In this document: in pieces, positions 1 to 8,892 of the stretch | Position numbering within the stretch: the stretch's first letter is position 1 | Layout: each line of letters begins with the position of its first letter | NCBI GenBank assembly: GCA_942493045.1 | Contig: OW818665.1 | Coordinates: 682,001 to 746,000, forward strand | Reading direction: 5' to 3' | DNA length: 64,000 bases | From: Teretinema sp942493045 | GTDB lineage: Bacteria > Spirochaetota > Spirochaetia > Treponematales > Treponemataceae | The notes under the pieces: model-generated | Databases searched by the model: none | What the model saw: only the letters and a program-made list of their open reading frames with translations | What the model was told of the DNA's origin: nothing | Program-made: the position numbers and the translations under genes

Positions 1-1483
1 CCTGGCTGTACATTCCCAGTCCCAGTCCGGCATGGTCGGCGGGCGTGGTGCCTACCCGGCGTGATTTCATGGATCGCCGTTTGCGGTATTCGCCGGCCAG
101 GCCTTCCGGTAAGACTGCCGGGATGCCCGGTTCTTCCTGGCTGACGTATTGAAAGGGAATGCGGTGTTTAAAGGCAAAACGGGCGCAGGCCTCACCGGCC
201 AGCAGCATCATTTCCCGCACCATATCGGCGGCGGCGCTGGAGGCATTGGGTTCGATCAGTACTGCCTGCTCCGCGGTTCCGGCCCCTTGGAGGTGAATAT
301 GCGCTTCCGGTAGATCAATCGCTACCGCTCCGGCGGCCAGACGCCGCGCGATATTGCGTTCGGCTATGGCAAAAAGGGGCGCCAATCCGCTTTCCGCGCG
401 GCGGACGTCAGCCTCGGCGTAGGTCAGGCGGCTGACCCGCACCCGGGTACGATGAATAGTGACGTCTTCCACCGCGCCGCTGTCGGTGAAACTAATGCAG
501 AAGGAAAGAGCCCTGGAAGTTTCCGACAGTCCCAGGGCATAGTATTCGAGGGCCTGCTCATTAAGCATGCGGGAGGCGCCTTCCGGAAGGTAGAGGGTAG
601 AGCCACGGGAGCGGGCATCAAGGTCGCCGGGAGAATCCGGGGTAACGGTAGCCGCCGGATCGGCAATATGCACCCAGAGCTTATCGTCATCGACGCAGAC
701 TGCGTCATCGGGGTCGGTACTCCAGGCGTTATCGATGGCCCAAGCGGTCTGCGCGGTTAAATCCAGCAGAGCGGTATTTTCAGGAGGACTCTCAATGGGG
801 ACTTGTGAACTGTGGACAGAAACGCCGTGACGGTGCGGCCAGGGATTCCGCCATACCGACCAATAACCGGTTTCCAGTAATAGCCGGTGCGCCGCTTCCG
901 GGCTTTCGGCTTTTCCGGCTTCCTTGAGTAATTTGGAGCGGTCGGTTTTTCCAAGAGCCAGCGCCTCAATTTCCTGGAGAAAACGGCTGTCCGCGGCCGC
1001 CGTGATACAGTCCGGATCGCATTTTTTTCCTGAAATACGTTTGATAAAAGCATCGCGCTCAGCCCCCTCGCGCTCTTTAGCGCCGGCTTTTTCACGGATG
1101 GCGGCGGCTTCGGCGGCGTCGCGGATGCTGACACTGGCGTCCGGGGTGCTGCACTGATAGCGCGGATGCTCCGAAACGGCGGTCCAGGCTGCCCACACAT
1201 CCGCTGGGCGCAGTTTTCCCCACACCAGTTCGGCTATGGCCGCAAAGGTGGTGTTATCCCCTTCAAAAAAGTCAGCGGCTTCTTCAAGGTCTCCCGGGGG
1301 GACAGTGGCGGCCAGTAAGGCGGCGGCGCTGTCACAGGGCCCCTCATGTATAAAGGAAATATCTTTGTCCCGCACCCGTTTGGTTTCGGAAGCGGTAGCG
1401 ATTTCGATTTTATCGGTGCTGACGGCTTTGATGACCGCCGGCTGACCCTTGTACAGTACTATCATTTTATCTCGGAATTTCAT
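1..1483 (-). CDS. RNB-domain (RNase II/R family) 3'-5' exoribonuclease, C-terminus cut by window edge
   Basis: Read on the minus strand from ATG at 1483, preceded by AAGGTGA at good spacing. The frame stays open for 494 codons and runs off the left edge. RNase II/R enzymes degrade single-stranded RNA processively from the 3' end in the cytoplasm. The catalytic signature AIDNAWSTDPDDAV starts near residue 249 and keeps the four aspartates that bind the metal pair in E. coli RNase II (AIDDxxxxDxDD pattern). About 240 residues precede it, rich in Ala/Glu/Lys, and do not look like clear cold-shock domains, so this is a variant of the family. The S1 domain, if present, lies outside the window. It is divergent from lysC. 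Family assignment is firm; RNase II versus RNase R is not decided. Confidence 0.85.
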   Translation of the reverse strand, partial: MKFRDKMIVLYKGQPAVIKAVSTDKIEIATASETKRVRDKDISFIHEGPCDSAAALLAATVPPGDLEEAADFFEGDNTTFAAIAELVWGKLRPADVWAAWTAVSEHPRYQCSTPDASVSIRDAAEAAAIREKAGAKEREGAERDAFIKRISGKKCDPDCITAAADSRFLQEIEALALGKTDRSKLLKEAGKAESPEAAHRLLLETGYWSVWRNPWPHRHGVSVHSSQVPIESPPENTALLDLTAQTAWAIDNAWSTDPDDAVCVDDDKLWVHIADPAATVTPDSPGDLDARSRGSTLYLPEGASRMLNEQALEYYALGLSETSRALSFCISFTDSGAVEDVTIHRTRVRVSRLTYAEADVRRAESGLAPLFAIAERNIARRLAAGAVAIDLPEAHIHLQGAGTAEQAVLIEPNASSAAADMVREMMLLAGEACARFAFKHRIPFQYVSQEEPGIPAVLPEGLAGEYRKRRSMKSRRVGTTPADHAGLGLGMYSQ

Positions 1484-1575
1484 AGTTTCACCTTACCATG
1501 TTAGCGGGCGCGTCTCAAGGTACGCTTACACACTTGCAGACAGGCGGAAGAACGAAAAACTTTTTGATGGGCCTA

Positions 1576-1604
1576 TTGTCCAAGTGAACGGCTTTTGGTA
1601 TATT
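1576..1604 (+). promoter_or_regulatory. Sigma-70-type promoter for lysC-dapB
   Basis: TTGTCC at 1576-1581, 17-bp spacer, TATATT at 1599-1604. Predicted start near 1611 gives a leader of about 40 nt to the lysC ATG at 1653. No riboswitch-like structure fits in so short a leader. Confidence 0.5.
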
Positions 1605-1652
1605 TATGCAGTCTTTGGTATAGAGTTGAATAATTATAAGATGGAGTACACT

Positions 1653-3008
1653 ATGATAGTGATGAAATTCGGCGGCTCTTCAGTCGCCAATGCCGAACGT
1701 ATCCGCCATGTGGCTGGAATTATCCGTACTTTTGCGGATCGCCGTCCGATTATCGTGCTCTCGGCTATGGGAGACACCACCGATGATCTGCTCTCCGCGG
1801 CTGATGCCGCCCTTAACGGCACTATTACCATTGATGCAGTTGAAAAACTGCACAAAGACACTGCCTCTGAACTGGGTATATCTTCCACTGAGATTGATGC
1901 CCTTCTCGGTGAGCTGCGTACCCTGCTGACTGGTATTTCCATGCTGCGCGAGGTTACACCCCGTTCCCGCGATTACCTGGTTTCTTTCGGGGAGCGGCTT
2001 TCGGTACGGATTATGTCTGCCTATTTGAATACACTTCCGGTACGCGCCGAATTCCGCGATGCCTGGGATGTCGGGTTTATCTCCGACTCCAATTATACCA
2101 GCGCCGACCTGCTGCCGGAAACCTGGGAAAATATTCGCAAGATTCTTGGTCCCTACGCCAACGGCCGCAAGGGCGACGGGATGGCCATTCCGGTGGTTAC
2201 CGGCTTTATCGCCAAGGACAGCAAGGGCTTTATTACTACCCTCGGACGGGGCGGCAGCGACCTGACCGCGACCATTTTGGGCGCGGCTCTGCGGGTAGAG
2301 GAAGTGCAGACCTGGAAGGATGTTGACGGCATTCTCACCACCGATCCCCGGATTGTAAAGGACGCCCGCCCGGTACCCGTGGCAACTTATGATGAGGTCG
2401 CGGAGCTGGCCTATTTCGGCGCCCAGGTTTTACATCCCCGTTCCATGCAGCCCTGTCTGCAAACCGGCACTCCGGTACGCGTTAAAAATTCCTATAATAT
2501 CGACGCGCCTGGCTCAATCATCGTCACTGCCCATGAAACTCCTCCGGCGCCGGTACGGGCAATTACGACTAAGAAGAACGTGACACTGGTGGATATCGTT
2601 TCTACCCGTATGCTGGGTCAGTTTGGATTCTTGGCCAAGGTATTTGAAATTTTTGCCGTCCATAATATCAGTGTGGATGTAGTAGCAACTTCCGAAGTTT
2701 CGGTGTCCTGCACCGTAGACAGCAAGAAAGCCGATCTGGTGGCCCTGCGCACTGATCTTGAAAAATACGCGCTCACCGATATCCGCAAGGACAAGGCCAT
2801 CGTTACCATAATTTGCGATATCCGGCGATCCAGCGAAATTCTGGCGGCCACCTTCGAAGTTCTTTCCAGGGAGAAGATCAATATTCAAATGATCAGCCAG
2901 GGCGCTTCCAAGGTAAATATCAGTATGATCTGCGATTCTTCGGAATCTGAACGTGTCGTACAGCTGCTGCACGAACGTTATTTCGGCGCTAATGGAGGCC
3001 TGGTTTGA
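1653..3008 (+). CDS. lysC: Aspartate kinase
   Basis: Phosphorylates aspartate, the first step toward diaminopimelate, lysine, threonine and methionine. The 451-aa protein opens MIVMKFGGSSV, the conserved nucleotide-binding start of aspartokinases, and has the TLGRGGSDLTA substrate loop and a FGAQVLHPRSMQP motif. Tandem ACT domains fill the last 150 residues, as in monofunctional feedback-regulated enzymes. The open frame extends upstream to 1449, but ATG 1653 has GGAG six bases before it and is the first start that matches the family. It overlaps dapB by 4 bp. With dapB it supplies the diaminopimelate branch for peptidoglycan. Confidence 0.93.
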   Translation: MIVMKFGGSSVANAERIRHVAGIIRTFADRRPIIVLSAMGDTTDDLLSAADAALNGTITIDAVEKLHKDTASELGISSTEIDALLGELRTLLTGISMLREVTPRSRDYLVSFGERLSVRIMSAYLNTLPVRAEFRDAWDVGFISDSNYTSADLLPETWENIRKILGPYANGRKGDGMAIPVVTGFIAKDSKGFITTLGRGGSDLTATILGAALRVEEVQTWKDVDGILTTDPRIVKDARPVPVATYDEVAELAYFGAQVLHPRSMQPCLQTGTPVRVKNSYNIDAPGSIIVTAHETPPAPVRAITTKKNVTLVDIVSTRMLGQFGFLAKVFEIFAVHNISVDVVATSEVSVSCTVDSKKADLVALRTDLEKYALTDIRKDKAIVTIICDIRRSSEILAATFEVLSREKINIQMISQGASKVNISMICDSSESERVVQLLHERYFGANGGLV

Positions 3009-3787
3009 TCAACATAGCCCTGGTCGGTTACGGAAAGATGGGGCACATGATTGCCCAGGCCGCGGCCTTGCGCGGCAACCGTGTGGTCTGCACGGTGGAT
3101 CCTTTTGCCGCTGACGCCAGCTGTCTTACCTCGGATGCCAAGGTGATGGCCGCCGCGATCATCGATTCCGGCGCCCAGGTGGTTATCGAGTTTTCGCACC
3201 CGAAGTCCGTTCTGGGCAACATTGCGGCCCTGCTGCCGACGGCCTTGCCACTGGTTGTCGGAACAACCGGCTGGAACGATAAACTGGATGATATCCGCAA
3301 GCAAGTGCTGGAACGCGGTACAGCTTTTTTCACGGCTTCTAATTTTTCGCTGGGCGTAAACCTCTTTTACCGGATGGTGGCCGAGGCTTCGCGCCTGATG
3401 GCCGAATTTGAACAGTACGATGTAGCCGTTTTTGAAGCGCATCACAATCAGAAGGCCGACAGCCCCTCGGGAACCGGACTGGATGTGGCCAGACGGGTGC
3501 TGGATAACCTGCCCCGCAAGAAGCGGCTGGTTACCGACGCTTTTTACCGGAAACCGGAACCGGAGGAATTGCATCTGGCCAGCCTACGGGTTGGCGCGGT
3601 TCCGGGTACGCACAGCGTCTTTTTTGACTCTCCGGCCGATACCATAGAACTGACGCATACGGCCAGAAACCGTGAGGGTTTCGCGATGGGCGCGGTGCGC
3701 GCCGCCGAATGGCTGTGTTCTCCGGACGGTACCGGTCAGAGCCGGCGGGGCATGTTTTCGATGGATGATCTTTTCGCCGAGCTCTAG
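3005..3787 (+). CDS. dapB: 4-hydroxy-tetrahydrodipicolinate reductase
   Basis: Reduces hydroxy-tetrahydrodipicolinate with NAD(P)H in the diaminopimelate pathway. The 260-aa protein begins MINIALVGYGKMGHMI (GxGxMG dinucleotide-binding loop) and has EAHHNQKADSPSGTG near residue 145, the HHxxKxDxPSGT substrate and catalytic motif. The start is TTG at 3005 with GGAGG at 2995-2999; it overlaps the lysC stop (TTGA), so translation is coupled. Length is normal for the family. Confidence 0.93.
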   Translation: MINIALVGYGKMGHMIAQAAALRGNRVVCTVDPFAADASCLTSDAKVMAAAIIDSGAQVVIEFSHPKSVLGNIAALLPTALPLVVGTTGWNDKLDDIRKQVLERGTAFFTASNFSLGVNLFYRMVAEASRLMAEFEQYDVAVFEAHHNQKADSPSGTGLDVARRVLDNLPRKKRLVTDAFYRKPEPEELHLASLRVGAVPGTHSVFFDSPADTIELTHTARNREGFAMGAVRAAEWLCSPDGTGQSRRGMFSMDDLFAEL

Positions 3788-3794
3788 CGGATTG

Positions 3795-3811
3795 CCGGAA
3801 ACCGGTTTTTT
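3795..3811 (+). terminator. Short stem plus T-run after dapB
   Basis: CCGG-AAA-CCGG followed by six T at 3806-3811. The stem is only 4 bp, and the T-run overlaps the stop of the convergent gene, so this is a weak candidate. Confidence 0.35.
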
Positions 3812-5633
3812 AGTAGCTGATCGAGAGTTGCCGTATTTTATCTGAAAGGTAAAATACGGCAATACGATTGGCTCCCCTCAGGTACACTTCACTGTCCCCG
3901 CTGCGGTAGGCCGGCTTACCGTAGACGGCTTCAAAATCTTCCCGGCTGTCCCCGCAGCGGATATCTCCCGGTAAAGAAACCGGTGAACCGCTTTCCAAAT
4001 AAAGCGCCCGGATGCTCTCCCGCGGTAAACCGGTACTGCTGGTATTCAGTATGATGCGGGCGCGCAGCGACGGGTAGTACCAATATTCAGTCTGATAATC
4101 ATTGATAATTTCGGCCGGCCGACCCCAGGCCTTTTCCAGCTCGGTGGCGGTGTTTCCTGTCGCGATGCCGCGTAATGCGATAACTGAATCACTGTTTTGC
4201 AAGACTGCCGCGGCGCGCCAGGAGCGGGCGGTTTCATCCGACCGCTCCTGATTGTTTTCAGCATGTGAAATCAATGCCAGATTAAGCGAAAGATCCAGAC
4301 TGTTGGCCGGATAACCGGGTGTCAGTAAATTGCTGTTACGATCTGAGCGTAAGGGCTGATTCAAGGTCCGTTCCTGTAAAATCAGACTGTTGGCGGTGAT
4401 CTGCCGGGCGCGTTCACGATCGTTGGCGGTATAAAATAGTACCCAGGCCCAGTTGGCATTGGATAAAAAACCGGTTTCCTGCTGTTCCCGCAGCGCCGCC
4501 AGTTCCGCCAGACGTAAAGCTTCGCTTTTGCGGGCCGGCGCGGCAGAAAGGGAGAGCAGGGTAGCCTGGGCGGACAGCAGCAGGCTGTCCTCGAAGTGAT
4601 TTTGGGCTTCAGCATAGCCGGAGAGAGCTTGGGTGTAGTGTTCATTGGCTTCCGGCTGCGGCGTTCGGGGGTCTGAAAAGCTTTTCTGCAAAAGAGCCGT
4701 AAATCCGCCGCGGTCAATTTCTTGTCCGGTGGCAAATGGTAACAGTGGAACCAGGTACAAGGTCTCGGCGGGCGTCGCGGACAGGAACAGGCGGTGATGA
4801 AAAAAGGCCGCCAGTTTTTTAAGGTAGGGAGAAGCCGGGTATACTTCCTGCAGGTTGATAACCGTTTTCAGGTTGTTATCGAGGGCGGCACCCTCCCTCA
4901 GCGCAAATAGCACGGTTTTCAGTTCCATGGCCAGCGCTTCGGTACGGTCCGCATCCTCTGACATCGCGGTCTTTCGCGTTTGGGGACGGGGGCTGTTTTT
5001 AAGATACTCGGTGAAAACGCTGCCGGATTCCCGGGAAGCGCGTTCCAGATCGTCAAACCACAGATCCTGGCTATCCGGCGGATAACCGCAGATATCCAGC
5101 AGCAGACGGGCAAAGCCGTCAGCTTCGCGCGTCAGATTGATGCGTTCCGCGGCCGCTCTATCCGTCAGAGCGCGCCAGTTTTGGTCCAGGGCGAAGGCCG
5201 CGATTTCATAGGCCAAAAAGGGTGAAAGCCGGTTTTCGCGCTCAACATCAATATTGCGGATCCGCCGGGCGGATTCGGCCAGTGTTGAAAATATCGAAAG
5301 ATCAATATAGTCCAGCAGGGCAGACGAAATAATAAAACTGCCGTCCGGCAAAAACTTCACTACTACCTGATCCGAGGAAATCACCAGTACCTGAACCTGA
5401 CCGCGGCTGATCTCGGTTCTGCGCATCAGCATGAACAGTGACGCGTCGATTACCTGTTTCCAGTCGCCGAGATCGGCTGCCGGTATTCGATTAGAGGACA
5501 GAGCCGCGGCTTCCGCCCGGGCGGTACTGCGCAGCGCTTCACGGGAAGGGGAATTGGCGGAGGTGTTCTGAGCGGCCGAAAAACCGGCCGGGAGTAAGCA
5601 GATCAGTATAAATGCCGAAAAAAGTTTGTTCAT
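3810..5633 (-). CDS. Exported protein with two C-terminal BamE/SmpA-like repeats, function unknown
   Basis: 607 aa from ATG 5633. The start was chosen because it opens a signal peptide (MNKLFSAFILICLLPAGFSA-AQ) with a signal peptidase I type AxA site and no lipobox cysteine, so export to the periplasm or outer envelope is inferred. The middle (about residues 200-450) is helical, repeat-rich and TPR-like by eye. The last 110 residues hold two copies of a short unit: GNTATELEKAWGRPAEI then a YWYY strand, and CGDSREDFEAVYGKPAY then YLRGANRIAVFYL. The pattern G-x-s/t-x2-e/d-[LF]-x3-[WY]-G-[RK]-P resembles the BamE/SmpA fold (my reading, not a database match). It is divergent from the methyltransferase gene by 56 bp. 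I do not recognise a named family for the whole protein. Confidence 0.7.
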   Translation of the reverse strand: MNKLFSAFILICLLPAGFSAAQNTSANSPSREALRSTARAEAAALSSNRIPAADLGDWKQVIDASLFMLMRRTEISRGQVQVLVISSDQVVVKFLPDGSFIISSALLDYIDLSIFSTLAESARRIRNIDVERENRLSPFLAYEIAAFALDQNWRALTDRAAAERINLTREADGFARLLLDICGYPPDSQDLWFDDLERASRESGSVFTEYLKNSPRPQTRKTAMSEDADRTEALAMELKTVLFALREGAALDNNLKTVINLQEVYPASPYLKKLAAFFHHRLFLSATPAETLYLVPLLPFATGQEIDRGGFTALLQKSFSDPRTPQPEANEHYTQALSGYAEAQNHFEDSLLLSAQATLLSLSAAPARKSEALRLAELAALREQQETGFLSNANWAWVLFYTANDRERARQITANSLILQERTLNQPLRSDRNSNLLTPGYPANSLDLSLNLALISHAENNQERSDETARSWRAAAVLQNSDSVIALRGIATGNTATELEKAWGRPAEIINDYQTEYWYYPSLRARIILNTSSTGLPRESIRALYLESGSPVSLPGDIRCGDSREDFEAVYGKPAYRSGDSEVYLRGANRIAVFYLSDKIRQLSISY

Positions 5634-5654
5634 ATACCAACAATAACACACCAG

Positions 5655-5683
5655 TTGGCGTAAGGCAACGAAAAGGCTATACT
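5655..5683 (+). promoter_or_regulatory. Promoter of the RlmI-like gene, predicted leaderless
   Basis: TTGGCG at 5655-5660, exactly 17 bp, TATACT at 5678-5683. Transcription should start about 7 bp after the -10 box, at 5689-5691, which is the ATG itself. No Shine-Dalgarno is present. Confidence 0.65.
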
Positions 5684-5689
5684 CCGGCC

Positions 5690-6880
5690 ATGAACAGGAT
5701 TTTTTTGAAAAGCGGTGAGGAAGAACGCATCCTCCGCGGACACCCGTGGGTTTTTGATAACGAGATTGGCCGGTTTCAGGGCGACTGCCCGGACGGTCAG
5801 AGCGCCGAAGTGCTCACCAAGAGCGGTATGTACCTGGGAACCGGCATCCCCAACCGCAAGTCCAAAATTACTGTGCGTATTTTCAGCCGGGATCGCGCCG
5901 AAACAATTGACCGCGCCTTTTTCGCGCGGCGAATCCGCTCGGCTCTGGAATACCGGCTGCGTGTTTACGCTAAAAGCGATTCGTTCCGCCTGCTTTTCGC
6001 GGAAGCCGATCTGGTTCCGGGTCTGATTGTAGACCGCTTTGTGACCGTTTCCGGCAAAGTGTTTCTGTCCGCGCAGTTTTTAACCCTCGGGGTTGAAAGC
6101 TTCCGTGAGGACATTCTTTCCGCCCTGCGCGAAACCGTGCCCTGCGAGGGTATCTTTGAGCGCAGCGATGTGCATGTGCGGGCCCTGGAGGGCCTGGAGG
6201 AGCGTAAGGGCTGGGTTTTCGGCAGCGGTGATCCGGTTATCGAGATTCTGGAAAACGGCATCCGTCTGGAAGTCGATCTGGAAAATGGACAGAAGACCGG
6301 CTATTTCCTGGACCAGAAACACAACCGCGCGCTGATCGCGTCTCTTTCAAAGGGCTTGTCCGTTCTGGATACTTTTACCCATACCGGAGCCTTCGGCCTG
6401 AACGCCGCTTCAGGCGGAGCGTCCTCGGTTATCTCGGTGGATATTTCGGCGGAAGCGGTGGCTATGGTCGACCGCAATATACGCCGCAACGGCTTTGAAT
6501 CCTTGATGAGCGCTCAGACCGCTGACGTATTTGACCTGCTCAAGGATTATGAAAAGGAAGGGCGTAAATTTGATCTGATCATTCTGGACCCCCCGGCTTT
6601 TACCAAGAGCGCCAAGATGGTCGAAAAAGCCTATGGCGGATACAAGGAAATCAATCTGCGGGCCATGAAGCTGCTGCGCTCCGGAGGTTATCTGATGACC
6701 TGCTCCTGCTCGCACTTTTTCGGTTCCGAGATATTTTACCGGATGATCGGCAGCGCCGCCGTAGACGCTCACCGCACAGTCCAGATTCTGGAGCGCCGCG
6801 GACCCGGACCCGATCATCCTTCCCTGCTCGGGTATCCGGAATCCGAATACCTGAAGTGCGCCCTGTTGCGCGTCTGGTAG
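5690..6880 (+). CDS. Class I SAM-dependent methyltransferase, RlmI/RlmK type (23S rRNA m5C family)
   Basis: Likely methylates a cytosine in large-subunit rRNA. The 396-aa protein has an N-terminal PUA-like region opening MNRIFLKSGEEERILRGHPW, a central domain, and a Rossmann methyltransferase domain from about residue 215: GYFLDQKHNRALI, then VLDTFTHTGAFGLNAASGG (SAM motif I), and LIILDPPAFTKS (motif IV). A late TCSCSHFF supplies the cysteine expected of cytosine-C5 enzymes. Start ATG 5690 follows from homology and from the promoter directly before it. It is followed after 9 bp by miaA, so the two RNA-modification genes probably form one transcript. Confidence 0.82.
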   Translation: MNRIFLKSGEEERILRGHPWVFDNEIGRFQGDCPDGQSAEVLTKSGMYLGTGIPNRKSKITVRIFSRDRAETIDRAFFARRIRSALEYRLRVYAKSDSFRLLFAEADLVPGLIVDRFVTVSGKVFLSAQFLTLGVESFREDILSALRETVPCEGIFERSDVHVRALEGLEERKGWVFGSGDPVIEILENGIRLEVDLENGQKTGYFLDQKHNRALIASLSKGLSVLDTFTHTGAFGLNAASGGASSVISVDISAEAVAMVDRNIRRNGFESLMSAQTADVFDLLKDYEKEGRKFDLIILDPPAFTKSAKMVEKAYGGYKEINLRAMKLLRSGGYLMTCSCSHFFGSEIFYRMIGSAAVDAHRTVQILERRGPGPDHPSLLGYPESEYLKCALLRVW

Positions 6881-6889
6881 AAAGCGCCG

Positions 6890-7804
6890 ATGAGCGGAAA
6901 ACCCTTTAACAGCCTGGTCGTTCTCGGCGCAACTGCTACCGGTAAGACGGCTTTGGCTGTCGCTCTGGCCAGGCAGTATGGCGGTGAAATCATCTCCGCC
7001 GACTCGCGCCAGGTTTACCGCGGTCTGGATATCGGTACCGGCAAAGACCTCGCTGAGTACGGAGCGGTACCTTATCACTTGATCGATATCGCCAGTCTGC
7101 CCGATGAATACAGCGTATTTAACTATCAGAAAGATTTCAGTGCCGCCTTTGAATCCGTTCTTTCTCGCTCCCGTTTACCGGTGATAGCCGGCGGCACGGG
7201 CCTGTATCTGGACGCGGTTATCCGTTCCTATCGGCTGCTCTCAGTACCGCGGAACGAGGAGTTGCGTCTTTCTCTGGAGAACCGTTCGCTGGAAGATCTG
7301 GCCGCGCTGCTGCTGACCTTAAAAAAGGATATTCATAACCGCACCGATTTACTGGAAAAAGAGCGGCTGCTGCGGGCAATTGAAATAGCCGAGTATCAGC
7401 GCTCCGCCGGCGCTCTCTCCCCGCCGGAGGAAAACCCGGTTATTCCCCTGATCTTTGGAATGTGTTTTGAACGCGCTGAATTGCGTTCCCGTATTCGGGA
7501 ACGCTTATTCGCGCGCGCGGAAAACGGACTGGTGCAAGAAGTGGAGGCGATTCACGCCGGTGGCATCAGTTGGGAGCGTCTGGAGCGGCTTGGACTGGAA
7601 TACCGCTATACGGCAGAATATCTGCAGGGCCGGCTTGGTACGCGCGCGGAATTTCTGGAGCGGCTGTGCACGGCGATCTGTCAATTTGCCAAGCGACAAG
7701 AAACCTGGTTTCGGGGAATGGAACGTAAGGGCATACGGATTAACTGGTTGGAAAAGGGTAATCGGGAAGAAGCGGTAAAAATGATTGAGGCCGAACGTTT
7801 TTAA
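6890..7804 (+). CDS. miaA: tRNA dimethylallyltransferase, divergent paralog
   Basis: Transfers dimethylallyl to N6 of A37 in tRNAs reading U-starting codons. This 304-aa protein has P-loop GATATGKT, the substrate segment EIISADSRQVYRGLDIGTG, GGTGLYLDAVI, and the C-terminal FAKRQETWFRGM that matches the family KRQxTWFR motif. It differs from the second MiaA (16634-17605) in having GTGKDLAEYG where that copy has GTAKPDQQ, and LGLEYRYTAEYL where that copy has AIGYREF. This resembles the two-MiaA situation annotated in Bacteroidetes. Substrate division between the copies is unknown. It lies 9 bp after the RlmI-like gene with only a weak ribosome site, so translational coupling is likely. Confidence 0.85.
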   Translation: MSGKPFNSLVVLGATATGKTALAVALARQYGGEIISADSRQVYRGLDIGTGKDLAEYGAVPYHLIDIASLPDEYSVFNYQKDFSAAFESVLSRSRLPVIAGGTGLYLDAVIRSYRLLSVPRNEELRLSLENRSLEDLAALLLTLKKDIHNRTDLLEKERLLRAIEIAEYQRSAGALSPPEENPVIPLIFGMCFERAELRSRIRERLFARAENGLVQEVEAIHAGGISWERLERLGLEYRYTAEYLQGRLGTRAEFLERLCTAICQFAKRQETWFRGMERKGIRINWLEKGNREEAVKMIEAERF

Positions 7805-7819
7805 TCGTCCGGCCTCTGT

Positions 7820-8035
7820 TCAGGCCACAACTACTGAGCGGCTTTCTTCCATGCGGGACAGATAACCGGTTCTCAGGCAGCTTTCAAAAAGTTCTTTCGT
7901 CAAATAGTCGTCAATTATTCTTTCACAGCCATCCAGATCGCGGAATATGCGAACCATAAAACCGTCTTCAGTTTCGTTCAAAATTGAAAGATAGTCGGCG
8001 CAGCCGGAATTGCTCTTGATATAAAAGTTTTTCAC
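7820..8035 (-). CDS. Small conserved-looking cytoplasmic protein, unknown function
   Basis: 71 aa from GTG 8035, with an excellent AGGAGGG six bases upstream, which decides the start and supports real translation. The protein (MKNFYIKSNSGCADYLSILN at its start) has no signal peptide or membrane segment, is acidic with mixed alpha/beta character, and contains two cysteines. It is convergent with miaA and divergent from tatD. I do not recognise a family. Confidence 0.65.
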   Translation of the reverse strand: MKNFYIKSNSGCADYLSILNETEDGFMVRIFRDLDGCERIIDDYLTKELFESCLRTGYLSRMEESRSVVVA

Positions 8036-8107
8036 TCCGAACCCTCCTGTACATTTATTTTCGGGTTAGTTTCCGATTACTTTAGCTTTGGATTTTTCCC
8101 TGCCCCC

Positions 8108-8136
8108 TTTTCAAGTTGGCTACTGTGTATTATTAT
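8108..8136 (+). promoter_or_regulatory. Promoter of tatD-family gene, predicted leaderless
   Basis: TTTTCA at 8108-8113, 17 bp, TATTAT at 8131-8136, followed seven bases later by ATG 8143. No Shine-Dalgarno. The -35 match is moderate. Confidence 0.45.
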
Positions 8137-8142
8137 ATTGCT

Positions 8143-8892
8143 ATGCTAACTGATGCCCATATTCATTTGTATGATCTCGGGAAAGTATCCGGTACCGAAC
8201 CGGTGCTGGAAAAGGATGTACTGGTTTGTGCTTCAGCGCATTCGGAGACTGAGTTTCTGTGGCAGGAGGCTTTTTCCGCAAAGTATCCTGCTCAGGTTTT
8301 TTTATCGTTCGGCATACATCCTCAATCCCCTCAAAAGGGGGAATTGCGTTTTTTGGAAGAACTCTGCGCGCAGGGACGGATTTCCGCGATCGGCGAATGC
8401 GGGTTTGATCTGTTCAATGAGGAATTCCGCCAGCATGAGAGCGAGCAGGAGAGTCTGTGGCGCAGTCAGACTGCCCTGGCCAAACAGTATAGCCTGCCCT
8501 TAATCATACATACCCGCAAGGCCCTGCATCATATTTTCGCGGATGCTCAACTGCTTCAACAGCTTCCGGCCATTGTTTTTCACGGTTGGCCGGGATCCTC
8601 CCTGGAGGCGGAAAGTCTGCTTTCGCGCGGTATCAATGCCTATTTTTCCTGCGGCAAAGGTTTGCTGCGCGGGGCCAGAAATCTCTCTGAAACCGCTGCG
8701 CGCCTGCCTATCGGCCGCCTGTTGACTGAAACTGACGCACCCTACATGACCTCGCGCGATGAACCATACTCGGCGCTCGGTGACATTCATACGGTATTTA
8801 ACGCCCTGTGCGAAGTGCGGGAAGAATCGCCTGAAGTTTTGGCATCATCTATCCGCGAGAATTTTAAAGCGGTTTTTTCAGCTGCGCGCTGA
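8143..8892 (+). CDS. TatD family metal-dependent hydrolase
   Basis: TIM-barrel metalloenzymes of this family act as 3'-5' DNases or D-aminoacyl-tRNA deacylases. The 249-aa protein shows the metal ligands in order: DAHIHLYD (HxH), GECGFD (Glu), IIHTRKA (His), FHGWPG (His) and TETDAPY (Asp). The frame opens at 8116, but ATG 8143 starts the conserved MLTDAHIH. Its 3' end overlaps the convergent Hpt gene by 29 bp. Paralogs are common, so the exact member is not assigned. Confidence 0.85.
   Translation: MLTDAHIHLYDLGKVSGTEPVLEKDVLVCASAHSETEFLWQEAFSAKYPAQVFLSFGIHPQSPQKGELRFLEELCAQGRISAIGECGFDLFNEEFRQHESEQESLWRSQTALAKQYSLPLIIHTRKALHHIFADAQLLQQLPAIVFHGWPGSSLEAESLLSRGINAYFSCGKGLLRGARNLSETAARLPIGRLLTETDAPYMTSRDEPYSALGDIHTVFNALCEVREESPEVLASSIRENFKAVFSAAR

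Noticed and set aside
757..1200. Minus-strand open frame inside the RNase gene
   Set aside because: Different frame from the RNB-domain coding frame, no family motif; it is a shadow.
1605..1652. Lysine riboswitch before lysC
   Set aside because: The predicted leader is about 40 nt, too short for the L box aptamer.
6410..7078. Minus-strand open frame across the RlmI-like and miaA genes
   Set aside because: Antisense shadow of two well-supported genes with no recognisable motif.
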